NCBI RefSeq assembly: GCF_006717095.1
Contig: NZ_VFQE01000002.1
Span: 310,001 to 374,000, forward strand
DNA length: 64,000 nucleotides
Direction of reading: 5' to 3'
From: Blastococcus colisei
GTDB lineage: Bacteria > Actinomycetota > Actinomycetes > Mycobacteriales > Geodermatophilaceae
A model generated the notes under the pieces. The model saw only the letters and a list, made by a program, of their open reading frames with translations. It did no database searches and was not told where the DNA came from. Position 1 is the first letter of the stretch, and every line of letters starts with the position of its first letter. Shown piece by piece: positions 16,976 to 25,265 of this stretch. Made by a program: the position numbers and the translations under genes.

Positions 16976-17392
16976 TCAGCCGACCGGTCGCGCCGACGCC
17001 GGGTCGCCCGGCCACGCCGTGCAGGGCAGGACCACGTCGTCGTCGGTTCCGGGGAGCGGCAGCTCGACGGCACCGCTGCCGAGCACCGGCCGCGGACGCC
17101 GCGGCTGACGGCTGCCGGCCCCGCCCCCTCGGTGCGGGTAGACCAGGACGCCGTTGACTGGGTCGGGGGCCGCGTCCAGTGCGGCCAGGAGGACCGGCGC
17201 CTCGCGGAAGGCGTCGCGCCGGGGCTCGTCGTCGAACGTGAACTCCAGGACGACGCCCCACCGGTGCTCGTGCTCGTCCCAGAAGACGGCGCCGCCGGTC
17301 ACCGCCGCCTCGATGAGCCGGTCGTGCCACACCCGGGCCCATGCGGCGGCGGACGTCGCGCCGTCGAACACCTCGACCGTGATCCAGTTCAC
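16976..17392 (-). CDS. hypothetical protein
   Basis: A 138-residue soluble protein that I cannot assign. The N-terminal 80 residues look folded (MNWITVEVFDGATSAAAWARVWHDRL, WGVVLEFTFDDEP). The C-terminal third is rich in Pro, Arg and Gly. Its codon use (G/C at third positions) matches its neighbours, supporting a real gene. It is the last chromosomal-backbone gene before the tRNA-flanked island. Confidence 0.65.
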   Translation of the reverse strand: MNWITVEVFDGATSAAAWARVWHDRLIEAAVTGGAVFWDEHEHRWGVVLEFTFDDEPRRDAFREAPVLLAALDAAPDPVNGVLVYPHRGGGAGSRQPRRPRPVLGSGAVELPLPGTDDDVVLPCTAWPGDPASARPVG

Positions 17393-17900
17393 AGTGAGTC
17401 CGAGGCTACGCCGGAGGATCTCCCCGGACCAGACCCGCCGACGGCCCGAGGCTGCGGCCGTCGGTCCCGTCGCAGAACCGACGACCGGCCACTGCAGGTG
17501 CCCCCCGGCAGGATTCGAACCTGCGGCACACGGTCTAGGAAACCGATGGAGGACTTGCCGTCAGCATGCAGTCTGCGCTTCGGACCTGCACCGATCGCTA
17601 TGACGGGGTAAGAGACTGCAAGTCTATGTGCTGGTTACTGACACGAACGTGACACGCTGGGCACCTTCGTCGTACCGACGAGCCCCCGGCTGCCGGCCCG
17701 AATCGGGCTGGGACAGAACGGCGAATGCTGAGACAACGATTCATGCACCGAGGTCGGTGCAGGCGCTGTTGCTTACCCGGACGCCCTCGCCCTGACGAGC
17801 AGCGGTGTCTCGACGACTCCGCTTGAGGTGTCGACGCCCCGGACGTTCCGCATAGGCCGTCGAGTCAGGCTCAGACATGCAGATGTCGGCAGGTGGCCGC
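17393..17900. other. 508-bp gene-free stretch spanning the left island edge
   Basis: No convincing gene is seen here. It contains the 50-bp tRNA-Arg 3'-half copy described separately. The remaining 350 bp on the island side are less G+C-rich than the surroundings and have only short, compositionally poor reading frames, consistent with eroded element DNA. Confidence 0.6.
17499..17548 (-). repeat. displaced tRNA-Arg 3'-half, left attachment site (attL-like)
   Basis: Fifty bases match the 3' half of the intact tRNA-Arg at 25266-25338, from the discriminator base through the T-arm to the anticodon stem. There are two substitutions and one extra C in the acceptor run (47 of 50 identical). It lies in the same orientation as the full gene, so the two form a direct repeat flanking 7.7 kb. 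This is the pattern left when a tyrosine-recombinase element integrates into a tRNA 3' end. It lacks the D-arm and 5' acceptor strand, so it cannot make a tRNA. Confidence 0.85.
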
Positions 17901-18245
17901 TTACCGCGTTTGGCCGCCGGGACCGCCGCTGCGGCGGCCAACTGTGAATAGCCACGCCACGGCGACAGCGGCCGCCAGACCGATCGTGCGGTTCAGGTCG
18001 AAGGCCGGATGCCACGTGACGGCACCGTCCCGGATGACGTAGGCGCCGGCCGGACGAGCGACCAGACCGAATCCACCGCCCTCGCCTCGCTGCCCTTGTT
18101 CGTCCTGGCCCCCGCCACCGCCGACGCCACCGCGCAGGACCGCCGCCGGGATGACGGTCACCCCGTCGCGCTCGAGCGCCTCCCCGAAGACCCGCCGCAC
18201 CGTCAGCGCGTCGCGGGTCGCGGTCACGAGGTCGTGCACGTCCAT
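17901..18245 (-). CDS. GerW (YtfJ)-family protein
   Basis: A 114-residue protein of the GerW/YtfJ family. It shows the N-terminal VHDLVTATRDALTVRRVFGEALERDGVTVIPAA, a Gly-rich loop (GGVGGGGG), GGGFGLVARPAGAYVI, and a short hydrophobic C-terminal tail (about residues 91-105). In Bacillus GerW is a spore germination protein; actinobacterial members are of unknown function. ATG 18245 is chosen because GGGAG lies 5 nt upstream; an ATG 12 bp earlier is the alternative. Divergent from the arsR operon. Confidence 0.78.
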   Translation of the reverse strand: MDVHDLVTATRDALTVRRVFGEALERDGVTVIPAAVLRGGVGGGGGQDEQGQRGEGGGFGLVARPAGAYVIRDGAVTWHPAFDLNRTIGLAAAVAVAWLFTVGRRSGGPGGQTR

Positions 18246-18424
18246 CGCAGCTCCCATGTCCTTGCCGGGCTGCGTCTGTGTCACCGGCGGGGACAGCATG
18301 CACGGTGGCCCACCCGGCTCGACGGCTATCAAGGGCGCTGCTGGCCCGAGGGGACGTCGTGCCGGTCGAGCGCTGGCTGTTGCGGGTTGACAACGACTCC
18401 TTGGTAAGAGAACGCTAACCGTTT

Positions 18425-18763
18425 GTGGACGCTGACCGAGACGTAGTTGGTTGGGCCGCGCTCGGCGACCCGACCCGACGGGCGATCGTCGCAGCGCTGG
18501 CCGAGCGGCCGCGCGCGGTGGGTGAACTGGCCGCCGAGCTGCCGGTCAGCCGCCCGGCGGTGTCCCTGGCCTTGAGGGTGCTCAAGGACGCCGGCCTGGT
18601 CACCGAGCGGGCCGCCGGCACGCGGCGGATCTACCGGCTCGACCCCACCGCTGTGGCCGCTCTGCGGGACCAGCTGGACACCTTCTGGACCCGGGCCTTG
18701 ACGAACTACGGGGACCTTGTCGAACAGCCAACAGTCGAAGAACCGGCACAGGAGGACACATGA
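18425..18763 (+). CDS. ArsR-family repressor of an SRPBCC operon
   Basis: A 112-residue ArsR-type winged helix: ALGDPTRRAIVAALAERPRAVGELAAELPVSRPAVSLALRVLKDAGLV covers the HTH, followed by the wing RAAGTRRIYRLDP. It lacks cysteine metal-site motifs and resembles the non-metal ArsR proteins usually paired with AHSA1/SRPBCC genes. Its stop overlaps the next ATG by 4 nt. A TTGACA at 18387-18392 upstream is a plausible -35, but no clear -10 is seen at the usual spacing. It starts with GTG. Confidence 0.88.
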   Translation: MDADRDVVGWAALGDPTRRAIVAALAERPRAVGELAAELPVSRPAVSLALRVLKDAGLVTERAAGTRRIYRLDPTAVAALRDQLDTFWTRALTNYGDLVEQPTVEEPAQEDT

Positions 18764-19242
18764 CCCAGGCACCGGCCGCCGTAGTGCGGCAACAGATCGT
18801 CGTCCAGGCACCGATCGAGACGGCGTTCGAGACGTTCACCCAGCGGTTCGGCGACTTCAAGCCGCGGGAGCACAACATGCTCGCCGTCCCGATCGCCGAG
18901 ACAGTCTTCGAACCGCGGGTCGGCGGGCACATCGTCGACCGCGGCACCGATGGAAGTGAGTGCCGCTGGGCGCGGGTGCTGGTCTACGAACCGCCCGCCC
19001 GGGTGGTGTTCAGCTGGGACATCGGCCCGACCTGGCAGGTGGAGACCGAGCCGGAGAACGCCAGCGAGGTCGAGGTGCGGTTCCTGGCCGAGGGGCCCGA
19101 CCGCACCCGGGTGGAGCTCGAGCACCGCCACATCGACCGGCACGGCCCCGGCTGGGAGGCCGTGGCCAGCGGCGTCGGCCACGACGACGGCTGGCCGCTG
19201 TACCTGGCCCGGTACGCCGCCCTCTTCGACGAGGCCGGCTGA
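18760..19242 (+). CDS. SRPBCC/AHSA1-family protein
   Basis: A 160-residue SRPBCC-domain protein of the AHSA1 type (VVRQQIVVQAPIETAFETFTQRFGDFKP; GGHIVDRGTDGSECRWARVLVYEPPARVVFSWDI; GWEAVASGVGHDDGWP). Such proteins commonly accompany ArsR regulators like the one directly upstream, with which it is translationally coupled. The ligand and reaction are unknown. It runs by a 1-nt overlap into a second, damaged SRPBCC gene. Confidence 0.88.
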   Translation: MTQAPAAVVRQQIVVQAPIETAFETFTQRFGDFKPREHNMLAVPIAETVFEPRVGGHIVDRGTDGSECRWARVLVYEPPARVVFSWDIGPTWQVETEPENASEVEVRFLAEGPDRTRVELEHRHIDRHGPGWEAVASGVGHDDGWPLYLARYAALFDEAG

Positions 19243-19691
19243 TGCCGCCGATCACCGTCCGCACCGAGGTCGACCGGCCCGCCGAGACCGCGTTCGCCTA
19301 CGCCACCGACGCGTCCCAGTTCCCGGAGTGGCAGGCAGGGGTGGTCAGCGGGCACCTCGACGGCTCAGACGGCGGCCCTGGTGTAGGCGCTCGGTGCGTC
19401 ACCGTGCGCCGGATCGGTGGCGCCGAGCACGCCTCGACGTCCGAGCTGGTCCGCCCGGACCCACCGCGGGCGTGGGCGGTGCGAGGCCTCGACGGACCCA
19501 TTCGGGCCGCGGTCGACGTGACCGTCGAGCCGCGGGGCGCCGACCGGTCAACGGTGGCGATCGCGGTGGACTTCACCGGCCACGGGATCGGCAGAGTGCT
19601 GGTGCCGCTGCTCGTCCGCCGTTAGGCGCGCAAGGAGATGCCAGCCAACATCGCCCGGCTCAGGGAACGCATCGAGCAGTCCACCAGCTGA
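19242..19691 (+). pseudogene. SRPBCC-family gene with in-frame amber codon
   Basis: The frame encodes an SRPBCC protein (ITVRTEVDRPAETAFAYATDASQFPEWQ...) of 127 residues up to a TAG at 19623-19625. Past that codon the same frame continues for 21 sense codons to a TGA at 19689-19691 and encodes a sensible amphipathic C-terminal helix (ARKEMPANIARLRERIEQ), as seen at the end of intact relatives. The TAG therefore probably replaced a CAG. The truncated protein loses its last helix, so it may be non-functional. The gene is the third of the arsR operon. Confidence 0.78.
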
Positions 19692-19731
19692 CCCGGCTAT
19701 CGGCCGCTGACCCGGCGCCGCGGTGCACGGG

Positions 19732-20373
19732 TCAGCGGCTGGCCGCCGCGATCTGCCACAACGGGCCCCGATGAGCTTCGGCCGGCCGCATCCCGTGGTC
19801 GGCAAGCACTGCCAGCATCGCGCCCGGCGGGTGCGCGAACGTGCGGAACTGCCGGTCACTCAGGCGCAGCAGCGTGTTCTGCGTGGCCACGAACGCGCGC
19901 GAAGCGAAATTGCGCGGCGGGAAGCTGAGGATCAGCTGGCGGCGAGCATGGTCGGCGGCCACCCCGAGCAGCGTCGCGTAGTCGGGGTAGCAGCAGACGA
20001 CCCGGTGCAGGACCACGATGTCGGCCGGCTCAACCGCGGCCGGATCGGCGGAGATGTCGACCAGGCGATGCACCGTCCGGCCGGTCACACCCGCCTCGGC
20101 TGCGAGCGCCGCCGCCTCCTGCTGGTAGTTGGGTGAGAGCTCGAGGTTGGTCACAGTCGCCGCACCCTGGTGGAGCAGCTCGAGCCCGATCTCGCCGACC
20201 CCGCCGCCGATCTCCAGCACCGTCGCGTCGCGCACGCCGTTTCCGGTGAGCAGGGCGACCATCCGGCGGGCGGTCTTGTCCAAGCCCCTCTTCCGATAGC
20301 GGGTCGCCATCCGCCGCGCAAACCGGTCGTCGAACATCCGGTCGCAGCCGCGGGGATCACAGCAGCCGGCCAT
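19732..20373 (-). CDS. class I SAM-dependent methyltransferase
   Basis: A 213-residue Rossmann-fold methyltransferase: motif I VLEIGGGVGEIGLELL (near residue 55-70), NLELSP as the motif II region, and a DIVVLHRVVCCYPD motif IV-like segment. The N-terminus is cysteine-rich (MAGCCDPRGCDRMF), which may bind a metal or be redox-sensitive. It ends a minus-strand run behind an MFS transporter and the MBL/rhodanese gene, with 7 bp between it and the MFS gene. The acceptor substrate is unknown; a thiol or metalloid substrate would fit the setting but is speculation. Confidence 0.85.
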   Translation of the reverse strand: MAGCCDPRGCDRMFDDRFARRMATRYRKRGLDKTARRMVALLTGNGVRDATVLEIGGGVGEIGLELLHQGAATVTNLELSPNYQQEAAALAAEAGVTGRTVHRLVDISADPAAVEPADIVVLHRVVCCYPDYATLLGVAADHARRQLILSFPPRNFASRAFVATQNTLLRLSDRQFRTFAHPPGAMLAVLADHGMRPAEAHRGPLWQIAAASR

Positions 20374-20380
20374 GGCCGGA

Positions 20381-21679
20381 CTATCCCACCGACCCGGTCG
20401 AACCCGAAGTTCTCGACGGACGTCCGTGCGTCTCGTACATCCGGACGGCGACGACGGCGGCTGAAACGGCACTGATTCCTGCGGCGGCCCAGACGGCGGC
20501 GTGCAGTCCCACCAGGTCGGCCACGATTCCGCCAACGACGGCGCCCACGGCGTAGCCGAGGTCGCGCCAGACCCGGTAGACCCCCACGGCCCGTCCCCGC
20601 CAGGCCGGATGCGCCACGTCACCGATCACCGCCAGCAGCGTGGGGTAGACCATCGCGGTGCCCGCTCCGAGCAGCACGGTGCCGAGGGCCCAGCCGGTGA
20701 ACCCATCGGAGGCGGCGATCACGGCGAGGGCGGCGGCCTGGGTCGTCATGCCCGCGGTGATCAGGTGCTTGCGCCCGATTCGGTCCGACAGTGCGCCGGT
20801 GAGTAGCTGCCCAGCGCCCCACACCCCCGGGTAGAGAGCGAACAGCAGGCCGATCTGGCCGACCGGCAGGTCCGCAGTGGCGAACAGCAGGGGGAACAGG
20901 CCCCAGGACAGGCCGAAGTTGAGATTGTTCACCAGCCCCGCTTGGCTGGCCGACGACAGCGCGGGTTCGGTCAGGCTGATCTGGGCGAAGATCTGACGGT
21001 CGGTGAGATCGGCGTGCAGGTGGTCGTGGAGCCCGTCGGCGCGAGCGGTGTGCTGGCCGGCCTCGAAGCGGGCGTGGCCGCGCGTCTCCTTGATGAACGC
21101 ACCGGACAGCAGCAGGGCCAGGGCGGTGTAGGCGAGGCCGAGCAGAAACGGCGCCGGTCGCAGGCCGTACTGCTCGGCCAGATAGCCGGCGAGCAAGGAG
21201 GTGACCGCGACCGCGCCGTAGCCGGCTGCCTCGTTCAGTCCCATCGCCAGGCCGCGCTGCCGTGGGCCGACCAGGTCGATCTTCATCACCACGGTGGTGG
21301 ACCAGGTCAGTCCCTGGTTGATGCCGAGCAGCACGTTCGCGGCCACGACCCAGCCCCAGTTCGGGGCGGCGATCAGCATCAGCGGTACCGGGATGGCGAA
21401 CAGCCATCCCACCAGCAGCACGGGTTTGCGGCCGTAGCGGTCGGAGAAGGTGCCGGCGAACCAGTTCGCGGCAGCCTTCGTGATCCCGAAGGCTGCGACG
21501 TAGGTGAAGATGAACGTGTAGCCGGTCAGGCCGAACTCGTCCGTGGCGAGCAGTGGCAGCACCGTCTGCTGCTGGCCGACCATCCCGCCGACCAGGGCGT
21601 TGACCGCGACCAGCAGCGCGAACTGTGCGGCGTTGGCGCGCAGGCCCAGCCGGATCGGCGCCGACGTGCCCGGAGTCAC
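20381..21679 (-). CDS. MFS transporter of the sulfur module
   Basis: A 432-residue major facilitator with about 12 membrane segments in two halves and a loop at about residues 205-245. The first half carries DRYGRKPVLLVGW and the second DRIGRKHLITAG, the two cytoplasmic-loop motifs of the family. The GTG start overlaps the upstream MBL/rhodanese stop as GTGA, indicating coupled translation. Export of a sulfur species such as sulfite or thiosulfate is possible from context only. A second, broken MFS gene lies on the other side of the module. Confidence 0.88.
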   Translation of the reverse strand: MTPGTSAPIRLGLRANAAQFALLVAVNALVGGMVGQQQTVLPLLATDEFGLTGYTFIFTYVAAFGITKAAANWFAGTFSDRYGRKPVLLVGWLFAIPVPLMLIAAPNWGWVVAANVLLGINQGLTWSTTVVMKIDLVGPRQRGLAMGLNEAAGYGAVAVTSLLAGYLAEQYGLRPAPFLLGLAYTALALLLSGAFIKETRGHARFEAGQHTARADGLHDHLHADLTDRQIFAQISLTEPALSSASQAGLVNNLNFGLSWGLFPLLFATADLPVGQIGLLFALYPGVWGAGQLLTGALSDRIGRKHLITAGMTTQAAALAVIAASDGFTGWALGTVLLGAGTAMVYPTLLAVIGDVAHPAWRGRAVGVYRVWRDLGYAVGAVVGGIVADLVGLHAAVWAAAGISAVSAAVVAVRMYETHGRPSRTSGSTGSVG

Positions 21680-23040
21680 GAGTCGGACACCAGTGGCCGG
21701 CCCGTCCCGCGCACCCAGTCCTCGGGGCCGCCGATCAGGATGGCGAGGTCGCGGTGCCCAGCACACTCGAGCAGGCTGGCCGCACCAGCGGCGCGCTCCC
21801 CGTGGCCGCACATCACCACCGTCGGGCCTCCGTCGAGCCGGCCGGCGACGCCGGCCAGCGCCCCGAGCTCGATGTGCTCGGCGCCGGGCAGGTGGCCGGC
21901 GGCGAACTCCGCGTCCTGCCGGATGTCCAGCACCCGGCGCCCGGCCAGCTGGTCCGGCCCGACCAGCGCGGTGCGGGCGACTAGGCGCCCCGCGGCGGCC
22001 CAGGCGCCCATGCCGCCCTCGAGCACGCCGACCAGCTGCTCGTAGCCGATCTTCACCGCCTGCCACACGGCGTCGGTGAGGTCCTGATCGGGGTTGGCGA
22101 CCAGCACCACCGGCCGATCGGGGTCGGCGAGCCAGCCCAGCCAGCTGGCGAACTGGTCGCGCAGCGGGATCGACAGCGCGCCGGGCACGTGCGCGGCGGC
22201 GTAGTCGGGCACCGGCCGCACGTCGACGATCAGCGCGCCGTCGCCGACCAGCCGGTCGACGTCGCTCACCGGCAGCGGAGCCAGCCGGCCGGTCCCGGCG
22301 GTGTCCAGCAGGTCCGGACCGCGGCGGTTGATCTCGCCGAGCCGGTCGAAGTACGCCGGATAGGAGCCGAGGCTGGCCAGCAGCTGGGCGACGAAGGCGT
22401 CCTCGTCGGCGGCGGTCAGCAGCGGATTGGTCGCCTTCTCCGCACCGATGGTGCTGCTGCGGGCCGCGCCGGGCGGCGCGGAGCAGAACGAGCCGGCGCC
22501 GTGCGTGGGCCACACCGCCACGTCGTCGGGCAGCGTGGCCAGCCGGCGCAGCGACGCGTACTGGGCGCGGGCCAGTTCCTCGGTGCGGTCGGGGTCGACC
22601 AGGTCGGTGCGGGCTGCGGCGCCGACGATCAGCGATCCGCCGGTGAACACGCCGAGCGGGCGGTCGCCGTCGGCGAGCAGGTAGGACAGGTGCTCGTCGG
22701 TGTGCCCCGGCGTGCCGACCGCGCGCAGCGTCAGCCCGCCGAGGTCGACCTCGTCGCCGTCGGCCAGCCCGCGGTGGCCGAACTCGCGGTGCCCGGCGGC
22801 CGAGGCGAGCACCTGCGCGCCCTCGTCGTGGGCCAGCTGCACCGCCCCGGTGAGGAAGTCGGCGTGCAGGTGGCTGTCGGCGGCGTAGGCGATGGTCAGC
22901 CGGCGCTTGTTCGCCGCGGCGTGCACCGCGCGCAGGTCGCGGGACGCGTCGACGACCAGCGCCCGGTCATCGCCCAGGTCGACCAGCCAGGTGGTGTTGC
23001 CCAAGCCGCCGTCGACGACGGGGACCAGTTCCGGTGCCAT
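21676..23040 (-). CDS. MBL-fold hydrolase with two rhodanese domains (persulfide dioxygenase-like)
   Basis: A 454-residue protein: a metallo-beta-lactamase-fold domain (about residues 1-235) of the ETHE1/CstB type followed by two rhodanese domains (about 255-355 and 360-452). ETHE1-type enzymes oxidise glutathione or CoA persulfide to sulfite, and rhodaneses shuttle sulfane sulfur. HLHADF (58-62) and GHTDEH (112-117) supply metal-site histidines, but FTGG (132-135) stands where ETHE1 has FTGD, so a usual iron ligand is absent. The first rhodanese lacks its active-site Cys (ANPDQDL); the second has Cys411 in CGHGERA. ATG 23040 is favoured; in-frame starts lie 12 and 36 bp upstream. Confidence 0.85.
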   Translation of the reverse strand: MAPELVPVVDGGLGNTTWLVDLGDDRALVVDASRDLRAVHAAANKRRLTIAYAADSHLHADFLTGAVQLAHDEGAQVLASAAGHREFGHRGLADGDEVDLGGLTLRAVGTPGHTDEHLSYLLADGDRPLGVFTGGSLIVGAAARTDLVDPDRTEELARAQYASLRRLATLPDDVAVWPTHGAGSFCSAPPGAARSSTIGAEKATNPLLTAADEDAFVAQLLASLGSYPAYFDRLGEINRRGPDLLDTAGTGRLAPLPVSDVDRLVGDGALIVDVRPVPDYAAAHVPGALSIPLRDQFASWLGWLADPDRPVVLVANPDQDLTDAVWQAVKIGYEQLVGVLEGGMGAWAAAGRLVARTALVGPDQLAGRRVLDIRQDAEFAAGHLPGAEHIELGALAGVAGRLDGGPTVVMCGHGERAAGAASLLECAGHRDLAILIGGPEDWVRGTGRPLVSDS

Positions 23041-23102
23041 GCCTTGAACCATGTCGCGAGGTCGGTACAGTGTCAAGCAATCTCTTGAATAAGGAGGTCA
23101 GA
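23041..23102. promoter_or_regulatory. divergent promoter region with ArsR-type operator candidate
   Basis: A 62-bp spacer between the divergent MBL/rhodanese and ArsR/rhodanese genes. It holds the inverted repeat TCAAG-N6-CTTGA (23073-23077 and 23084-23088), suitable as a repressor half-site pair. On the minus strand TTGACA (23076-23071) overlaps the left arm and may be the -35 of the hydrolase operon. AAGGAGG (23091-23097) is the ribosome site of the regulator. A repressor bound here would block both operons. Confidence 0.55.
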
Positions 23103-23771
23103 GTGGGTACTCGGCAGGCCAAGGACACGCTGTTCGACGCGTTGGCGTCGGTGGCGAAGGCGTTGGGCAACGGCCGGCGCGCCGAGCTGGTCGACGTGCT
23201 CGCCCAGGGCGAGCGCAGCGTGGACGAGCTCGCCGGCGAGATCGGCCAGACGGTGGCCAACGCCAGCCAGCACCTGCAGGTGCTGCTGCGGGCCGGGCTG
23301 GTGCGCACCCGCCGGGACGGGCCCCGGGTGTTCTACTCGCTGGCCAGCGCGGACGTCGGCGCGCTGTGGCGGGCGATGCGGGAGGTCGCCGGCGCGCACG
23401 TGTCCCGGATCGACGAGCTCGCATCGGCCTACCTCGGCGACCGGTCGCAGCTGGCCACCATCGGCCGCGAGGAGCTGCTGGGACGGATGCGCGCCGGGGA
23501 GGTCATGGTCCTCGACGTGCGGCCACCGGCCGAGTACGCCGCCGGCCATCTGCCCGATGCGGTCAACGTGCCACCCGACGAGCTCGAGGCCCGGCTGGCC
23601 GAGCTGCCCGCCGGGCAGCCGGTCGTCGCCTATTGCCGCGGTCCGCTGTGCGCCTACGCCGACACCGCCGTCCGCGCGCTCACCGCAGCCGGGCGCCCGG
23701 CGCTGCGGCTGGTCGACGGGCTGCCCGAGTGGGCCGCCGCCGGCCTGCCCGTCACCCGGGCCACGGCATGA
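23103..23771 (+). CDS. ArsR-rhodanese fusion regulator
   Basis: A 222-residue protein with an N-terminal ArsR winged helix (about residues 10-95: KALGNGRRAELVDVLAQGERSVDELAGEIGQTVANASQHLQVL) and a C-terminal rhodanese domain (about 120-220: VLDVRPPAEYAAGHLPDAVNVP). Cys178 in the YCRGPLC loop is the expected persulfide-carrying residue, with Cys183 close by. Sulfur-sensing ArsR proteins such as BigR/SqrR use a cysteine pair, so this one may sense persulfide through its rhodanese. The GTG at 23103 follows AAGGAGG. Its stop overlaps the next gene's ATG. Confidence 0.9.
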   Translation: MGTRQAKDTLFDALASVAKALGNGRRAELVDVLAQGERSVDELAGEIGQTVANASQHLQVLLRAGLVRTRRDGPRVFYSLASADVGALWRAMREVAGAHVSRIDELASAYLGDRSQLATIGREELLGRMRAGEVMVLDVRPPAEYAAGHLPDAVNVPPDELEARLAELPAGQPVVAYCRGPLCAYADTAVRALTAAGRPALRLVDGLPEWAAAGLPVTRATA

Positions 23772-24922
23772 CCGCCGCGCAACCGGCCAGCGCGGTCGTC
23801 GACGCCCCTGCGCTGCACCGCCGCAGCCTGCGGGTGCTCATGATCTCCCAGCTGCTCGGCGGAGCCGGCCTGGCGGCCGGCGTGACCGTCGGCGCACTGC
23901 TGGCCGAGGACATGCTCGGCTCCACCCAGTTGTCCGGGCTACCCGCCGGCCTGTTCACCCTCGGCTCGGCCGGCGCGGCGTTGCTGGTCGGGCAGCTCAG
24001 CCAGCGCTCGGGCCGACGCCCCGGGCTGGCCGCCGGCTACCTGGCCGGTGCTGTCGGGGGCGCCGGCGTCGTGGCGGCCGCCGCGCTGGACAACATCTGG
24101 CTGCTGCTGATCAGTCTGCTGGTCTACGGCGCGGGCACCGCCACCAACCTGCAGGCCCGCTACGCCGGCGCCGACCTCGCCCCGGCTGAGCACCGCGCGC
24201 GTCGATCAGCAGCATCCTGGTGGCCACCACCGTCGGCGCGGTCGCCGGGCCCAACCTCGTCGAGCCGACCGGCGACCTGGCCCTCGACCTGGGCCTGCCG
24301 ACCTTGAGCGGGCCGTTCCTGCTCGCCACCGTCGCCTACGCCGCCGCCGGTGTTGTGCTGCTGACCTGGTTGCGACCCGACCCGCTGCTGACCGCCCGAA
24401 CCCTGGCCGCGGCCGCAAGCGATCGGGCCGCCGGCGACCAGAACGCCGCCGCGACCGGGGATGCCGCCGGTGGCTGGGACGCCGCCGCGCTGCGGCTGGC
24501 ACGACCGCGATGGTCCTCACCCAGGTGGTCATGGTCGCGGTCATGACGATGACCCCGATTCACATGCTCGACCATCACCACGGGCTGGCCGCCACCGGCC
24601 TGGTCATCGCCGTGCACATCGGTGCCATGTACTTACCCTCGCCGGTCACCGGCCGGCTCGCCGACCGGTGACCGGCCTGTACTCGCCGCCGGCGGCCTGG
24701 CCCTGCTCACCGCCGGTGGGCTCGCCGCCGGCGCGCCCGGCGGGTCGGTCGCGCTGCTCGCGCTCGCGCTGTCGCTGCTGGGGCTGGGCTGGAACCTCGG
24801 CCTGCTCGGTGGCACCACGTTGGTCACCGCCGCGGACCCGCTGGTCTCCCGTGCCCGCACCCAGGGCCGCGTCGACCTGGCCGTTGCGCTGGCCGGCGCG
24901 ACCGGCGGCATGGCCAGCGGTG
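23768..24922 (+). pseudogene. MFS transporter pseudogene (three frameshifts, truncated)
   Basis: The gene starts as an MFS transporter (LRVLMISQLLGGAGLAAGV...RSGRRPGLAAGYL), coupled to the regulator stop. It breaks frame near 24200 (after AEHRAR; continues as SSILVATTVGAVAGPNL in frame +2), near 24500 (continues as AMVLTQVVMVAVMTMTPIHM) and near 24665 (after TGRLADR; continues as VLAAGGLALLTAGGLAAG). The C-terminal part stops matching after GATGGMASG near 24922, so the last one or two membrane helices are missing. Sequencing error could explain one break but not all plus the truncation. Confidence 0.85.
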
Positions 24923-25265
24923 GCATTCGGCAGGGCGCATGGTCGACGCTGGCAGGTCGGGTTCTATTGGAGACCATTGACCGCGTTCGGCCGGTCGTCT
25001 ACATGCAGGCCGGTCAGCATCGCTCATTCGGGCCGGAAGACGGCATTGCATGGCTGGGTCCGCACTACGCCGAACATCAAGACTTGCCGACTCCGACCCT
25101 GTGTTGCGACCTCGCGCGACGCGAAGTCGATCGAGAGAAGCACAAGGCTCCGTCCACACTGGAGCAGTTTTCCTCGGTGGTCGAGGAACACGAGCGCCAC
25201 TACGGCCACCCGCGACCAGATCCGACGAGGACCTTCGCCAGATGTGTGACCTGCACTCTTGCTTG
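24923..25265. other. 343-bp unassigned stretch between MFS pseudogene and tRNA
   Basis: This DNA is visibly poorer in G+C than the window average and has no gene I can support. Short frames on both strands do not match anything I recognise. It begins where the transporter homology stops and ends at the tRNA 3' end, which is where an integrase gene would normally sit; a deletion may have removed it. Confidence 0.6.

Noticed and set aside
17499-17548. A second functional tRNA-Arg gene
   Set aside because: Only the 3' half is present, with an extra base in the acceptor strand; no D-arm or 5' acceptor strand exists in the adjacent DNA.
18387-18424. Complete promoter for the arsR-SRPBCC operon
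   Set aside because: TTGACA is present but no convincing -10 occurs at 16-18 nt spacing, so I list only the possible -35.
21676-24922. Arsenic-resistance operon (ArsR plus transporters)
   Set aside because: No arsenate reductase or ArsB/Acr3-type gene, and the ArsR proteins lack metal-binding cysteine motifs in their HTH domains; rhodanese domains point to sulfur instead.
24923-25265. Integrase gene remnant next to the tRNA
   Set aside because: No tyrosine-recombinase motif was found in any frame; position alone is not enough.
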